DNA of 64,000 nt, taken from assembly GCA_964057225.1 (NCBI GenBank), contig OZ059894.1:10612131-10676130 (forward strand), read 5' to 3'. How positions within the stretch are numbered: the stretch's first letter is position 1; each line of letters starts with the position of its first letter. The notes under the pieces were generated by a model, which was not told where the DNA came from, made no database searches, and worked only from the letters and a program-made list of their open reading frames with translations. A program made the translations under genes and the position numbers. This stretch comes from Auanema rhodensis (taxonomy: Eukaryota; Nematoda; Chromadorea; Rhabditida; Rhabditidae). Of this stretch, positions 25,725-39,967 are shown piece after piece.

Positions 25725-27253
25725 TTAATCATCATTGAATGGTTGTAATGTGTGCCATTGAGCAACAGATCGTCTGGGCGTCGCCAACATGTCTGACCAT
25801 TGCTTTAGAGCAACTCCTGTAGCATTTGCACCAATTATCACCTGAAATTTCATTTTTTTTTTGAAAATTAAAAACAGTTTTAGAGTTAGATCTTGAGTTC
25901 TACTTGAGAAATTCTGAACTTACTTGTCCGATCCGTTCATTTGAACCAACGCGATCGTAGTCAGAAACAGTCACATGAAGATGTACTCTCTGAAATAGAA
26001 TGTAAGTTTATGAAGCGATTATTCAAAATTAAAAAAGGTTCTAAGAAGATATTAAAGGAAACTTTTGAATTTGAATTACCTGCATTTTCTCTGGTGTTAC
26101 ATCAAAACTGAAGGATTCATTATAATAAGGATTCAATGTTTTCATTTTAATTGTTGTTTTCTTTTTTTCCAATCGTTTATTTTGCATCATTAAATAAATT
26201 TTAACATAAGGATCTATAATATAATTTATATAAAATATATAATATTATATAGTTTTACCTGATAATCCCAAGACATCCATTTTCTTCAAATTTTTACATT
26301 CCATAACAACAACTGATAATTTATTCTTATTTGGGACATAGCGTAAAGCTAAACAAACTTCACCCAACCGGTTTTCCTTAACAAATTTATTTTTAAAAAA
26401 TTGAAATTCAACATAATCTTACGGGGGGACTTTCGATCAAATCTGTTCTTTCTATCGTTGTTGCTAAATCAATTTTTCCTAATGGAACTGATATTTGACC
26501 AATCTAGAAATATACTCATAAACATATACATATATACTATATACTATGCTAACTATACCTGATCATGTTTACCAAAACGATCAAAATCAAAAACATTCAT
26601 TACTAATGTTTGTCCTCCAATTTCATTAAATGGTACCTGAAGTTAAGAGCAAAGAATAAACTTCAACGAAGAAACGAAGCCACTAACCTTGAATGTGAAA
26701 CTTTCGTTGAATACAGGATTTAAAGACTTTCTCTGGACTTTTGTTTGAAATTTCTTTTTTTTATCCGGCAAGAGGAAAAGCTTCACATATGGATCAGATG
26801 TACCACCCAAATCCATAGCCGGCAATTCCTCGGCTTGCACGATTACCACGGTTAACTGAAAGAAAGGGTTCATTTACGCTAATCTATTTGCTATTTTTTT
26901 CATTTCAGAGTATTAAAATCAAAGAAAAATAATATCAGATTACCGATTATTCTTCTAAATTGTCTTGTCTTTCTAAAACTTAAATTTTAGATCAAATTGC
27001 TTTCCCATTGGCTTAATGTTTCAAAATGATTAAATAAACTTTTTCTCTATAATATCCGGGGAAGATGTAGTGAATTCGAATACAATTTTTCCGGAAATGT
27101 TTTTCTCATATAAAGAATTAACTAATAAAAGCATTTTTTTAAAAACTTACTGCATTTTTATCAAAATCATAATCCAACTTGTATTGTAATCGTCCAAGAA
27201 ACTTTTTTTCTTTTTCATCTTCCTTTTTTTTCGTTATAGACATATTGCTAATT
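25725..27253 (-). CDS. Synaptotagmin (C2A-C2B part; N-terminus not found)
   Basis: Eight exons (27253-27151, 26855-26688, 26636-26559, 26503-26423, 26376-26259, 26213-26080, 25989-25924, 25841-25725) read through two C2 domains. From the Met at 27243 there are 284 residues: a Lys-rich start, then [14 protein letters not shown]2A with [19 protein letters not shown] and [15 protein letters not shown]2B with [14 protein letters not shown] and [13 protein letters not shown], and the ending [18 protein letters not shown]. This matches the synaptotagmin-1 group, the calcium sensors of vesicle exocytosis. C2A keeps all five calcium-binding Asp positions; in C2B the last one is Glu. No transmembrane exon is visible. 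The frame is open upstream of the Met to an acceptor at 27254, so the membrane anchor is probably encoded far upstream. The ortholog within the snt family cannot be fixed. Confidence 0.9.
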
Positions 27254-29055
27254 CTGAACATAAAATAAAATAAATTTAAGATAATATTGTTTTGCAGAAA
27301 AGAAAAAAAACTTTAAAATCAAATAATATATTAGAAAAGGAAAATATAGACAAATGATCAATTAACTACTTCCGGCTGTAGTAATTTGAATAACATTTTA
27401 AAAAAAGAGCATAAATGCTTTACTATACTAATTCTTATTATAATATACTATATATACTATATAAACTATATAGTTATTAGTGTATTTTTACAATTTATTC
27501 CTTAATTTTAGAAATATATAAGGAAAATACAACCGTTCAATAGTTATTTATAAATTAAAATAAGAGAAGAAAATAAAAAGTGTTCACGTGGGATTTTCAC
27601 GTATTCACATTTCATGTATTCGATCGAGAATGACAAGCAGATAGTATCCAGGAAAATAGCAAATTCAAAGTCTTTAACAGAAATGCTTAACTTAATGAGT
27701 TGTTACTCTCGACTTTAATTGAAGAAAAAGGAAAAGAGTATGTGACTCGTTTGTGTTCGTGATTCTACGCTTCGTTGCATTTCAGTTTGTGATGGGACAT
27801 TACTCCTAACGCTCAATAGTGTAGAAAGAAAAGTTTTTGGTATTGAAAAGATGAAAAATAAAAGATATGAGATATATTTATATATAATATTATATATATA
27901 CTATATCATATAGTATACTATATATATATAACTAATTCTTTTTTTCTTTAATTCAAAAATTTTTATAAAAAGTCACAAGAAAGTTATATTAGAATGTAAT
28001 TTTATAAATATATTGAAAAGAAAATTAACAAATAATTAATAAAAAGATAAAAAAAGAATTTTCATGAAATATATGAGAAATTTAAAAAAAAATTGAATTA
28101 TATTAGAAATAGAAAATGTAAAATTCTGTCAGCACTACATAATAGACAAAAGAAATCTGAGGGACATAGAATTAGAAAAATGTTGGCAGTGGAATCTTCG
28201 CCATACGCTTGAATGGAGCAACTTGAAAGTGTGATCATGATTCCCGGCAAAGCTTCAATCTCTTCAGTCTTGTCTCCACCCTTGTATTTTTCTGCACACG
28301 CTTTCACTCATACTCTCTCTCTCTATATATCTCTCTATATCTCTCTCTATTTCTCTCCCTCACAACTCTCTTTAGATTCATAAGACACATTGAATGCATT
28401 TCTGCTCAGATTGCCTCATTTGATGCCAATTTCGCACAAAATCCGCGTGCTTGCTTGTTTTGTTCTCTTGTTATTTCAATTTATCAGCTTGATATATGTA
28501 GTTGCATGAAAACCAGTGTCAACTCAAATTTTCTCTTTTATTCTTCTTCTTCTCCCTTTTCTATTTCTTTTACAAAAAAGTTTCAAAATCAAGAATTCAT
28601 CTAAGAAAGATCCATTAAACGATAACAACTTCCGATTACATTATAAGATTAAGCTTATATACATATGTATTTTTATATATTTTTTTTAAAAAATATAAAT
28701 ATTAAATAAAGAAATAATTTAAATAATTAGTTAGTTATATACATACATACATATATAAAAATATTTTAACCAAAAATTTATTTTCTGTAATGGAATATTA
28801 GAGCTTTAACCATTTTTTTTGCCTTGATATTCAATATTTAATTATATGATGAGAATATTACAATCACTATTATTACTATTTGTTAAAAAAAAATTTTTTT
28901 TCGAGCATTTCAAAAGTAAAATGAAAATGTGGATATATCATGAAATGATTTGAAATATCTGATAAATGACCATCATTAATTTGAATAATTATCACGCTAC
29001 AAAGATTAATTTGTTAGTTTAATCTAGAACAATTTGAGTTTTTATTAGAAAAATA

Positions 29056-29201
<146 letters not shown>

Positions 29202-29840
29202 GCTATATAGAAGGGTCACAAGTCTTTCTATTTATACAAATAGTTTTTTAATATTAATAAAATATATTTATATATAATTTAATAAAATAAAAACAAAAAA
29301 TAAAATAATGAATTGAATAAATCTTTTCTTAGTTATTTCTTTTGTGAAACAATTTGAAGTTAAATTATATTATTTTTCGTAGAATAGTTGGTCATAAAAC
29401 AAAGAAAGTTACTGATCTATTTTAATAAATTGAAAAACAAAGAAAATTTGTAAAAGAATTTTGGTATATTCAGATGCGATTGAGATGCGATTCAGTTCAT
29501 ATTTTTGTATTTTAAATAAGAAAAGATGTTTATGTAAGGTAACTGATCCATATTGGATATAATAGTTAATCTTTAAATAGAAAAAACATAGGAAAAGAAG
29601 AAAGAAAGGAGACAACAAACAACAAAGAAATATTATATTATTGATAAATTTCTATTTTTTTCTTTTTTTTTGATTCAAATTAAACAACATATTATATATA
29701 AATAGAAAAGAAGGTTAAATGATGTTGAGTTAATGCTGGAGATACAACTCATAGCACTATACATACATACATATACATGGACATCTAAGCTGACTGAGTG
29801 AAGAATGTACTTAGAAAGTGAGAAAAGAGATAGAAAGAAG

Positions 29841-29845
29841 GATAG

Positions 29846-29893
<48 letters not shown>
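29841..29893. repeat. Compound (GATA)n(GA)n microsatellite
   Basis: GATAGAGATA and GATA units pass directly into about 14 GA units. Confidence 0.93.
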
Positions 29894-29898
<5 letters not shown>

Positions 29899-30680
29899 TA
29901 GAAAATAGAATGAAAATACCCATGTATATTTATATATTACTAAGTATGTGCGAACTTCAAAAAAATTGAAAGAAGTAGAAAAGTTTTTAAAATTTCAAAG
30001 TTTTATACTTCAAATTCCTATAAGCTGTTATCTAGTATTACCATAAAATAGCTCCTAGGAAAACTGAAAATTAAACGATTTTGTGAAATATAGATAGAAA
30101 TTGGAAAAAAGAAACGTATGGCTATTAAAAGTTTGATAGAAAAATATATTGAAGTGGAGCAATAAATCCAAATAGAAAAATAGCTAAATAATCAAATTGA
30201 ATGAAAGCTAAAGCTAGTATTGTGTAGTTGAGTATGCTACAAGTCTTAGAATGTTTCTTTATGAAATGATTCATTTTTCCAATTGAACAGCAGAAGCTTG
30301 CATCTGTTTGAGTGGTGGGAAGTAATAGAATCAGATGAGGAAATTGAACTCAACTACTAAATATACGAAGGTAATTCTCTGAGCTTTGAGATAAAATCCA
30401 AAATTCGAAGTCACAAGCAACTCAGATACGTTTTCTGAATTGTCATCACGCAGAGCAGAATGTTGGGAAGCAGAAACATATATTAAATAGCTAGAGTGAT
30501 TTTTTAGAGAAAATATACTATGCAATAGTCTGAGAAAAATGAGAAAAAAACAATTGTTTTGACAATCAACCTCTCCGTCGTTCTGCTTCTTTTCGTCCTC
30601 CTTCATACACCATCGTCGCCTTTTTTAATCTGCTTTCACTCTTTTTTACTTTAGATATAACTTTTTATTCATCTATAGCT

Positions 30681-30699
30681 TTTTCTCTCTTTCTCTCCC

Positions 30700-30730
<31 letters not shown>
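30681..30730. repeat. (CT)n microsatellite
   Basis: CT-rich tract with a short CCCC interruption, followed by TTTCTATTT. Confidence 0.9.
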
Positions 30731-33440
30731 ATTTAGATGTTCACTCTTTTAATTCCATGTCCTCCTTCAATATACCCTGAGTTACTTCATCTACTTTACT
30801 TGTCACAAACACACATGACCCCTTTCCTCCTTTTCCTATCATTCTCTTCCAGATACTGCTGGGAAAGCGCAAGGACACATGAAAGCGGAAAAACATGAAA
30901 ATGAATAGAAAAGGGAGAGAATAAGCTTGTAATCGGGCTCCAGCAACTCGACTAGCAATAACTACACGGTGCATGTCAGAATAAGGAACAACAGAAACAG
31001 CTTGTAATGATGTTGATGACTATCACAGCTTGAATAGATAGCATTGGACAAGAGCGAATGAAAGAGTGAGGCATTGTGCAATGTTGAATATTCTGGTTTT
31101 CGATCGCTTTTTCTAATTAACAGGATGACAAGGATGTTGGAAAAAATACACGAAGGTAACACAATTCAGTTAGTTAGTTAGTAATTCAGTCATTTAGTTT
31201 GTATGTGAAGCCTTTTATAATGGATGATATAAGAAATGAAGGATGCCGTTTGCCAATCAATACTATGTAGTCTCCCAAAGAGACCAACATCAGCAGCAGC
31301 AGCCAAAAGCAGTAGAAGAGGCAGAACGGCTCTTGCCTCCAGCTATATATGGCCGGCACATGTACACTCTTACTTGTGAAGATAGAAAGAGCTAAAAATG
31401 GGAGAGATGGAGAAAGATAGAAGAACAAAGAGAGAATAAGAGAAAAACATTGATATTGGAAGAGGTAGTGAAAAAGAAGAGTGAGCAAAATTAGGAGGGA
31501 AAAATGGGAGTAAAAGAGAGTGAGAGACATAGAGTAAAAGAAAAAAAGAAAGAGAGAAAGACGAAAGGGGCACTTTGATGTCGAAAATGAAAGCAGGATA
31601 GATGAGATGGGATGGAGTAGGATGAGAAATAGGTTAGACATAAGTAAACACATTGATTATCAATCATGAAATATATAAGATCTTACTACATTACTATATG
31701 TTAGAAATTCTTAATTATACGATAAGATCAAGAAAAATAATATTTTTCTATAATTCAGTTGATATTTATTTTAAAATTTAAATATAATAAAAATAAATTA
31801 TTTTAACTATTATTTAACAAAAATTTCTATTTATAAATTAAGAATTTTAAAGAATTTTATTCAAAAAAAAAAAGATTTTTCTTTTAATTTTAAAGTATAA
31901 AATAAGGATTTCAGTTGTAGTTTGATTGGAATAGAAGGGTAGCAAAAGATGCATAAGGGGGTTCGTTTTTCTCTCTTGTTGTTAGATCTGTGGCAAGCCA
32001 ATTATGGATGTATTGTGAAATGAGATTCCAAGATTGCTTACATTAGAACAAGATATTTTTCCTGAAAATCTCTATTTCAATAAAAATTGTCATTTTTTCC
32101 ACCAAACATACAATAATGTAAATGTACCTTTTGATGTTTTTTTTTTTATAAATAAATAAATAAAAAACAAAAGAATTTTGAAAACAAGAAAAGACAATAG
32201 ATTGTATATACATATACTATACATATATATATATATATAGTTATATATAAATAATTGAGGATTAAATTAAAAAATTTTTAAATTATTTCATCTAATATAT
32301 CATTTCTTTCTTCTTTTTTTTGTCTTTTAAAAGTATATCTTGTCAAATAAGAAACATTGAATGTCATTCATTCATAATATGTATGTTGCAATGACTTACT
32401 GACATAGGATAAATTACAAAATAAGGAAAATATTATGTTCAATACCAATTTTTGTCCAATAAGCTTCCTTAATAACAAGTGAAAAATAAAAGAAAATCAA
32501 GAACAATTAAGGGAATAAGCTTGCAAACCAATTTTTTTCCAATAGAATTAACTTTTTTTTACAAAAAAAAATGTATTGTATGAAAGAAAAAAGCAAGAAA
32601 AATATTTTTTTCGAGCGTACGACATTGGACATGAAGTTTGAAACTCGGGGCAAGTTGGACAGCTATCAATGATTTTATGTCCAAAGTTTTTTCAGTTTTG
32701 CAAAAAAAAGTCAGAAGAAGTTCAAGAAAGAAAGTTAGTTAAAACTATATAAATATATTTGAAATACACAACTATTTTCATTTTTTATTTTTTAAAAAAT
32801 TGAATTGAAAACTTAATAAACTTTGATTAAACTCTTTATATGTCATTCATTATTTAAAAGAAGAATAATGAAAAAAAGTAATAAAATAAAGAATAAAAGA
32901 AGAATTTCTTAATGAAAATTCATATTTATTGTATAATAGAAATATTATATTTCATCATAAATAGAGAAAAAAGATTATTTTTCTTAATGAAAATGTTTAA
33001 TTTATTGAGTTTTTAGATTGGATTGGATGAAGCACTACTGATATAACTGATAATCAAAAAGCTCTTTCTTTATCTTATAATTCTATTACTTTTCTTATTT
33101 TTCTTCAAAAATAAGAAAATGGTTATAGTTTTTTTTATAAAAAGAAGAATATACGAATAAATGCTCTTTCACTTTAACTTCAAAAATGAATTTCCTCCGG
33201 CAATCACACAAAAACTTTTTTGAGTCCAATTTTGCTCTTGATTGGTTTGAAATTTGAATTGGATGTCCTTTGGCATTTCGTTTTGAAGTAGCCTAATAGA
33301 CGATAAGAATTCATTTTTAGATCTTTTCATCCTTTTCTTTTCATCTTTCATCATCTTTTCATCTTTCTATCTATTCATATTTTATCTTTTCTTCATTCAT
33401 TTCTTAACTTTACGTATCTACTCAACTTTTACTTCCTACT

Positions 33441-33477
33441 ATCTATCTATCTATCTATACATATACATACATACATA
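33441..33477. repeat. (CTAT)n/(CATA)n tetranucleotide repeat
   Basis: About five CTAT units followed by ACATA/CATAC units. Confidence 0.85.
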
Positions 33478-33690
33478 GCTATATATATATAATATTTTCT
33501 TTTTTTATAAAATAAAGAAAAAGTTAATTTAAAATATAAAATGATGATGATGCTATTAAATCTTTTATTATGTATTTATGATAATTATAATAATAATTAT
33601 TATAATATTTATAATTATTCATATAAAATATGATAATTCTGTTTTTTTTTCCTTTTGAGTATAATCATATTCATATAAATTTACTTAATT

Positions 33691-36600
33691 TACACAGTTA
33701 CTTACATAGAAAGTTGGAGATTTTTCTAAATGGAAAAAGGAACTTACGAGAACATATCGACACACAGGATATTAGAATTTCTGATTGAACCATCAATATA
33801 CAGATTATAATCCAATATATTTTATATAATATTCAATATAAAATAACTAATAATAGTATTGATAATAATAATAATATTGTATATGAAAAGATTAAAAAGA
33901 AAAAATTTTTTTTTGAAATATTATTTGCAATATGAATGATTATATTCATTTTATGTATTTATATAGTACATACATAGTATATAAGAATGTTTTAAATAAT
34001 GTAAAGAAGAAGTTTCTTCTAAAATTCAACCGGTCATTCATGTAAAATTTCAATGAAATGAGATCGCACACGTGAAAATTAAAGTAAATATGCTAATTTC
34101 CAATAAAATTATTCAAATGTTCATCTGTATAGCTAACTAGATAAATGTGAATTCTTTAAAATATACTGTTGCTCAATAATCAACTAATCCCTAACTAACT
34201 ATATGTAGATATTATATTATTTGATTATATTAAATATATTCCAAATAATTTTTTTCATACTCGAATACATCTTGCACAGAAAATGGTTAAGAATTATTCG
34301 AAGTGAATAGTAATAGCCTGGGATAAAGGAGCCAAGTGGTAGACACTTGAATCTTGAACGAAACATCTGTCCTCGATATGAGGTTGCATGAGATTGAAGA
34401 GTGAATTAAAAACTAAAAAAAAGGAAATGAAGAGCATATTACAGTATTTCTAATCTTTTTGATTTTCGATAAAATTTAATAAAAAATTATGAGAATGAAG
34501 AATTGAGATTGAGATTTGTCTTTAATTACAATTCTTTTTCTCTTTTCTTTCCTTTTTTTTTTTGTTTAAATTTGCTTAACATATATGTATATTTTACTTA
34601 AATTATTGAAAAACACGTGCTGCTCATGAATCATTTATTTTTCTTCAATTTCCATGAGGATTATCTGCTCTTCCTCTTCTGATGTATTCGTTCATTGACC
34701 GACCGGCCGATCGACCGAAATTTCCGATATGATGATGATTGCGTCATAATCTGGAGAGGCAGCCGACATCCGTATAAGGTGAGTACCAGAAGGCAGGTGG
34801 CATACCTTTACCATCTCGGCTTCTCAAGTGTTTTTTCGTCGTCGCAACCACTTCTTCTAAATTGAAATGCAGATGCTTTCATATTTGGTCTTGAGCAATA
34901 CGATATGACACAGTATAAAGTAGTAATACTGTATATTCTATATAAAATAATTTCCTCAATATACTATGTGTATATGAATTTTATCTTATATTAATTATTA
35001 TTATATTATAATTAATTATATTTAGCTATAAAACAAAATAAATTCCCTATACCTAATAACAAAAGTAATGCTGTCACATTCCACGCACCTTGAGGGCGAG
35101 AAACCCAAACAGTTTGAGCAGCACTCCGTCATGCCAGATGATGGCCATCAAAGCCAGGCACCGACCGAAATTCATCATACAAATAGATCGGCATTTCGGC
35201 GCATGATCATCATTGAAGCGATTCTTACCTCAACAAACAACAAATCGACTTCCTTATATGGCTCAAAGAGAACGTTAAAGGAAACGATAGTAGGAAGCAA
35301 CGAAGCATTTCATGAAAAGTCATGAAATATCGTGACTGGTAGTGTTTTTCAATGATTTTTCATAGGTAAAATCAACAAAAAAAAATATTTTAGATCATTA
35401 AAATATAATTTTATAAAATAGTTTGTTATATCTTTATATTTTCTTTTACTAACCAAGGCTTTGAAATATTCAAATAGTTTGTATAAGAAAGCTTAACTAT
35501 AAGTACTTATTAGGATTTTGATTCCTTTAGATTACAACACTTGTATTTTCAACAACTTTACCAACAACTTGATCATTCTTAATCCACTTTATCATTCAAA
35601 AGTGTTGTATATTTGAGAATAATCTTTCATACAGTATAGTATTTCAACTGTTCAACAACTCTCATTCAGTTATAATTCTCATCTGTCAATCAAAATTATG
35701 ATTAGACTTAGCTTAATCCCTAATCTGTTTCGTTTGCGTTGCCATACTCGTCTTTATTTCTCTCTTTTCCTTTCAATGTGCGGGTAAATGAGTCCCAAGT
35801 CTGATTGGTTAGACAACCTGATACCGTATATGCTCATCTCTTCTTTTTCATCTTCTCTCCTAAAGTTTGTTTGTATAAGAGCTTACGCTGTATAAGCAAT
35901 TACTAGACAGGAAATCGGCAGTTAGATGAAGAAAACCGTTTTGTGGATATGCCGATACACGGTAAAGCTTAAGCGAAGCGCCAAAAAAAACAGAAATAAC
36001 TTCAAGATGTAACCGACTGAACTGACAGGAAGTTAGCAATTACTTTACATATGTATATAGTTATAATACATAGTTAAATGTATATTTACTATACAATCGT
36101 TTCCTTTAGATCAAACTATTATCTGAAAATACGGTAATTTGAAGGAAAAGTTGTATTCCCATAGAATGGTTCGAAAATTTCCTGAGCAGTTTTCTCAAAC
36201 TGTCACAAGAAGGCCTGCTGCGACAGACGCCATTAGCATGAGGCTATTGTGCTATTAGATTCTAAAAGAACTTGTGAACTATATATAATATGCATAGTTA
36301 AAGGTGTTATAAAGGTTATGAGATTCTCATGCAATTAGACAGACGGTCCTACTAGCAATATGCTTAAACGAGCATTTATAGGTTGAAAGGACACACACTA
36401 GGTGTGAAGATTATAAGACAGTTTTTCATAAAATACAATAACTTACTATGCCATATCTACTGTGTTTTGAGAGGATATAGCATAGTTAGGTTAAAGAGTT
36501 AAATGGTCATATGTTACTGTTTTCTTTCATACATATATCAAGCCTGTCATGTATTATATATAGATAATGATGGATGTAAGGTGTGAAATTGGCTAAATTT

Positions 36601-38942
36601 CAATATTTCTGTATAAACTCAGGTGATCAGTTATTCACAGTTTTCTCGATAAGTCAAAGTTATTGTTCAAATACAGCTGTTCCGTGACTGGACTTAGTTT
36701 CTAAACTATAGGTGCTAAAGGATATAATCAGCGGGAGTCTGAGAGTGAAGAACGTTTTGACATTAAGTGTCACCTCATGGTCACGGCAATATCTAGCACT
36801 TGTTTTAACTGAACATATGTATGTAAATCTGTATAAACTAGGCCATTTAATTAATTTTTAAAAACAAAAACATATAATTAAAATATTAAAATATAAATTA
36901 TTTAATTATAATTTTATATTATATAACCGCTAAATAAGTTTAATAACATTCAAATGATATGTATGTTACGTGTGACGTCACGTGCGTATATGATTAGCAT
37001 ATTACAGTTCATATATTATTATTTATATTCATAAACATAGATCATTTCCGGAAAATTAATTTAAAAATTATATTTTGAAATAGTAAAAGAGAGGTAAATG
37101 TCTTAAGTTGTAACATGATACTAATTCCATAATTATATAATATAGTTAATATAATATCATATTACATACATATATTACCTCCAGGTAGAAATATATAAAA
37201 TATTATTATATAAATAAAAATAAATACTTAACTATATCTATATATTTAAAAATATTTATTATAATTAAAAGAAGTTATACATAACTGAATGATCATACAT
37301 CTATTCAATTATACCTTATGTAAACATTTGAATGAAAATAAATATTTAATTCCGGAAATGAGCATTTTTCTTTTGAATAAGATCAACTTCATCTTATTTA
37401 TATATTTAAGAGTTTTAGAACAATAAAAGTTTGTAAAGTTGAAGAAAGAAGAACATTATTCGCGCATGTTGACTAAACTAATGTCAATTCATTATTTTCT
37501 ATATAAAACAAATAATATTTTATAATATATATTGTGAATTAGAATTAATAAATATTTATTAAGTAAATTAATTATATTTACTATATTTTATTAGTTAACT
37601 ATATGTATATAAATTTATAATAATCATATTACCCTATAATCTATTCGACATTATGTTTTTGGAATAAAAAATAAAAAAAAAAGAATTTAAAGAAGTTAAA
37701 GGAAGAAGCCGAAAACTATATTTGAGGACATCTATACAGATGTAAAAGATATATATTTGCTATGTCAACTTATATGATATCAGTTAATACAGATGTCTTT
37801 TACCTTTATTAATCCGATCTGTTTATACCCTAATCGTTTCTTTTTTCGGTTTTATGTTTACATAATAATCATACCGACACAGACTAGTTAACGATATGTT
37901 CTTCAGAAAGCATTGAAAGCTCTTAATGAATGTACTTAAGTTTGTCCTTTGATGACCTTAAAACCAAAAAAATGAAGCTTAAAAGCTTCTTTTGTCTCTT
38001 AGCTTCGAAAGAGTTGAGCCGACAAGAGACAGACATCTTTCCTCTTTAAATGACTACCACATGCTCCCTATTTTGGGTGATAAGCAGCACACTCGGCATG
38101 CTTTGAGTTTGCTCTTTGTTCAAGACACATGGCTCTTTTCATACTTTTTCTCTTATAAAAATCAAAACGCAAAGAAATATGTTACGATAAGTATCAATCG
38201 CTTCTTCTATATACTTTCATCTTTTCAAATAGTAGATTCATTTCAAAAACTCTTGTTTATCTTGTAAAAAGGAAGTCAAAATCTTCTTTGTATAAATTCA
38301 TTATAACTATAACTAAATAAAAAAATTATTTTTTTTTTAAATCAACTTAGTATGTATATCCTATCCCCCCTAACAAGGTAGGTACTTGAGTCTTGATGTA
38401 CCGTAATCTAACGGATGTGCACCCTATAGCCATTGCGCAACCAAGAATTATGTTGCTCCTTCGTCTTCATTGGCCCTTTAATCATTTGGTCAACCGACGT
38501 CACACATAGCTATACGCATAGTTAATGCTATTAGTTTTATTACAAGACACCTTCTTAATATCTAATTATCTAATTGATTGTTCATCCTATTAACCGAGTT
38601 GAGCCGACATAGATATGCAGCACACCTACCATTGCTCCATGGTTTGTACATCCCGACATGGCTATTAAAGGCTGCAGTCTCTATCCAGTAGTCTTACTTA
38701 ACGAGAAAAATCAGATATCAGTGAATGATCATCCCTCCCTACAGCTAAATCTGACAGGAGTCAGAAAGTGGCCACCATATGTGCGGACTTTTTGCTTTAG
38801 TCAGTTCCCAACATCAGCACGACAATGGAGTATAACACGGACATGACGTTGAGCATCGTCTTGACCCATCTTTGTCTGTTTCGTTGTGAATAGGCGAGAA
38901 GAGGTAGTAGCACATACATACAGATGTGTGTGTGGGGTTCGA

Positions 38943-38974
<32 letters not shown>

Positions 38975-39289
38975 GGAGAGAAGGATGTGCAAGTTGATGA
39001 ACAATTTCTATAAACGAACGATCACTTCTTTACCATCACAACTACCACTTCATCAATCTTTCTTTCTCTCTTTTCTCTAAGTTATGCTCTCTCTTCATAA
39101 GGTGATAGAAAGGGAATTCATTCAAAACGTTAAGTGGTCATCTCCATACAAGGAACATGAAATACACCTTTTATTCTTCATTAATAGACGTAGAATCTGT
39201 CCAATGGACATAGTATTCAATCTCAAGTATGTTGATCTGAAGGTCTGCTTCATTGTATGTCTTGCTAACTATGAATATGTCTGTCTCAT
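33691..39289. other. Gene desert, part 2
   Basis: AT-rich DNA with GC-richer patches at about 34680-34860, 35070-35340 and 38380-38900. The frame at 35068-35325 (85 residues) sits in one such patch but has no acceptor, donor or family signature I recognise. On the plus strand near 34779 there is a good donor-like AAG|GTGAGTACC without a coding frame. Nothing here can be called a gene. Confidence 0.4.
38943..38981. repeat. Short (GA)n microsatellite
   Basis: GA repeat with AAAG and GGGAG interruptions. Confidence 0.9.
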
Positions 39290-39430
39290 GTCATCGACGT
39301 CTTCGTCGACGTTGTCGCGTCAAATTCGGTTGAAGGCGGCACCAGTACCGTAACCCGCAGCCACTTGCTGGTTGGCTGATTCACAGTCCGCGTCGCCTTT
39401 AAGGCTTCGCTTGATTAAACATACAGATGG
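39290..39430. other. GC-rich patch at the homeobox end of the desert
   Basis: About 140 bases with several CG dinucleotides and GTCGACG motifs, clearly richer in GC than the flanks. On the minus strand a frame of about 34 codons with exon-like codon choice ends ...AGYGTGAAFNRI and a stop. An acceptor-like AATCAAG precedes part of it, but no partner exon was found. It could be an orphan exon, a noncoding RNA or a regulatory element. Confidence 0.3.
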
Positions 39431-39967
39431 AGGAAGAATTGCCATGTGTAGACACACATTTTGGAGAAAAAGAAAGATTTCCACTAATAAATATTGTAGT
39501 AATTATGCGTATATAGTTAATAAAATAAATAAAAAGAAGTATATGTAAGAGTTTTCCTTTATTTATATAATTTGATACAGAAAACAGCTCTGATACAGGA
39601 CAACATCAATATAAAAATGAATAATTTAAGAACTATACTATATGTACAAGATTGTGCAGAACTGAATTGGTCCCACCATAAACGACCTGTGATTTATAGG
39701 GAGAAAAGAGGTTTGAAATCTGCATTTACTAAATGATACAATTAAATGAATTATGAGAACTAATATTATGAAATATAAAATCTTTTTTGTGTCAAGAAAA
39801 CAAAAAATACATAGTTATATATGCATATGGCTAGCCTAATGACCATACAAGGCTGCTGTTTTGAAACTAAATTATTACAAATTTTTAGGAGAGAACAGGA
39901 GGGAAAACATCAATGGAAAAGTGACAATTATAATTGAATGTATGAGATATAATTGAAAAATACATAT

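Noticed and set aside
31020-31045. TATCACAGC, identical to the mir-2 family seed
   Set aside because: The flanks do not form a hairpin with this arm, and the rest of the mature sequence does not match.
31186-31653. 155-codon minus-strand frame with many hydrophobic residues, considered as a missing synaptotagmin membrane exon
   Set aside because: Leu/Ser/Phe low complexity from purine-rich DNA, with no juxtamembrane Cys/Lys pattern and no fitting donor.
35068-35325. 85-codon plus-strand frame in a GC-richer patch
   Set aside because: No splice signals, no signal peptide and no recognisable domain; kept only as a composition note.
38011-38610. GAGTTGAGCCGACA appearing twice (about 38011 and 38594), considered as a dispersed repeat
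   Set aside because: Similarity ends after 14 bases; too short to call.
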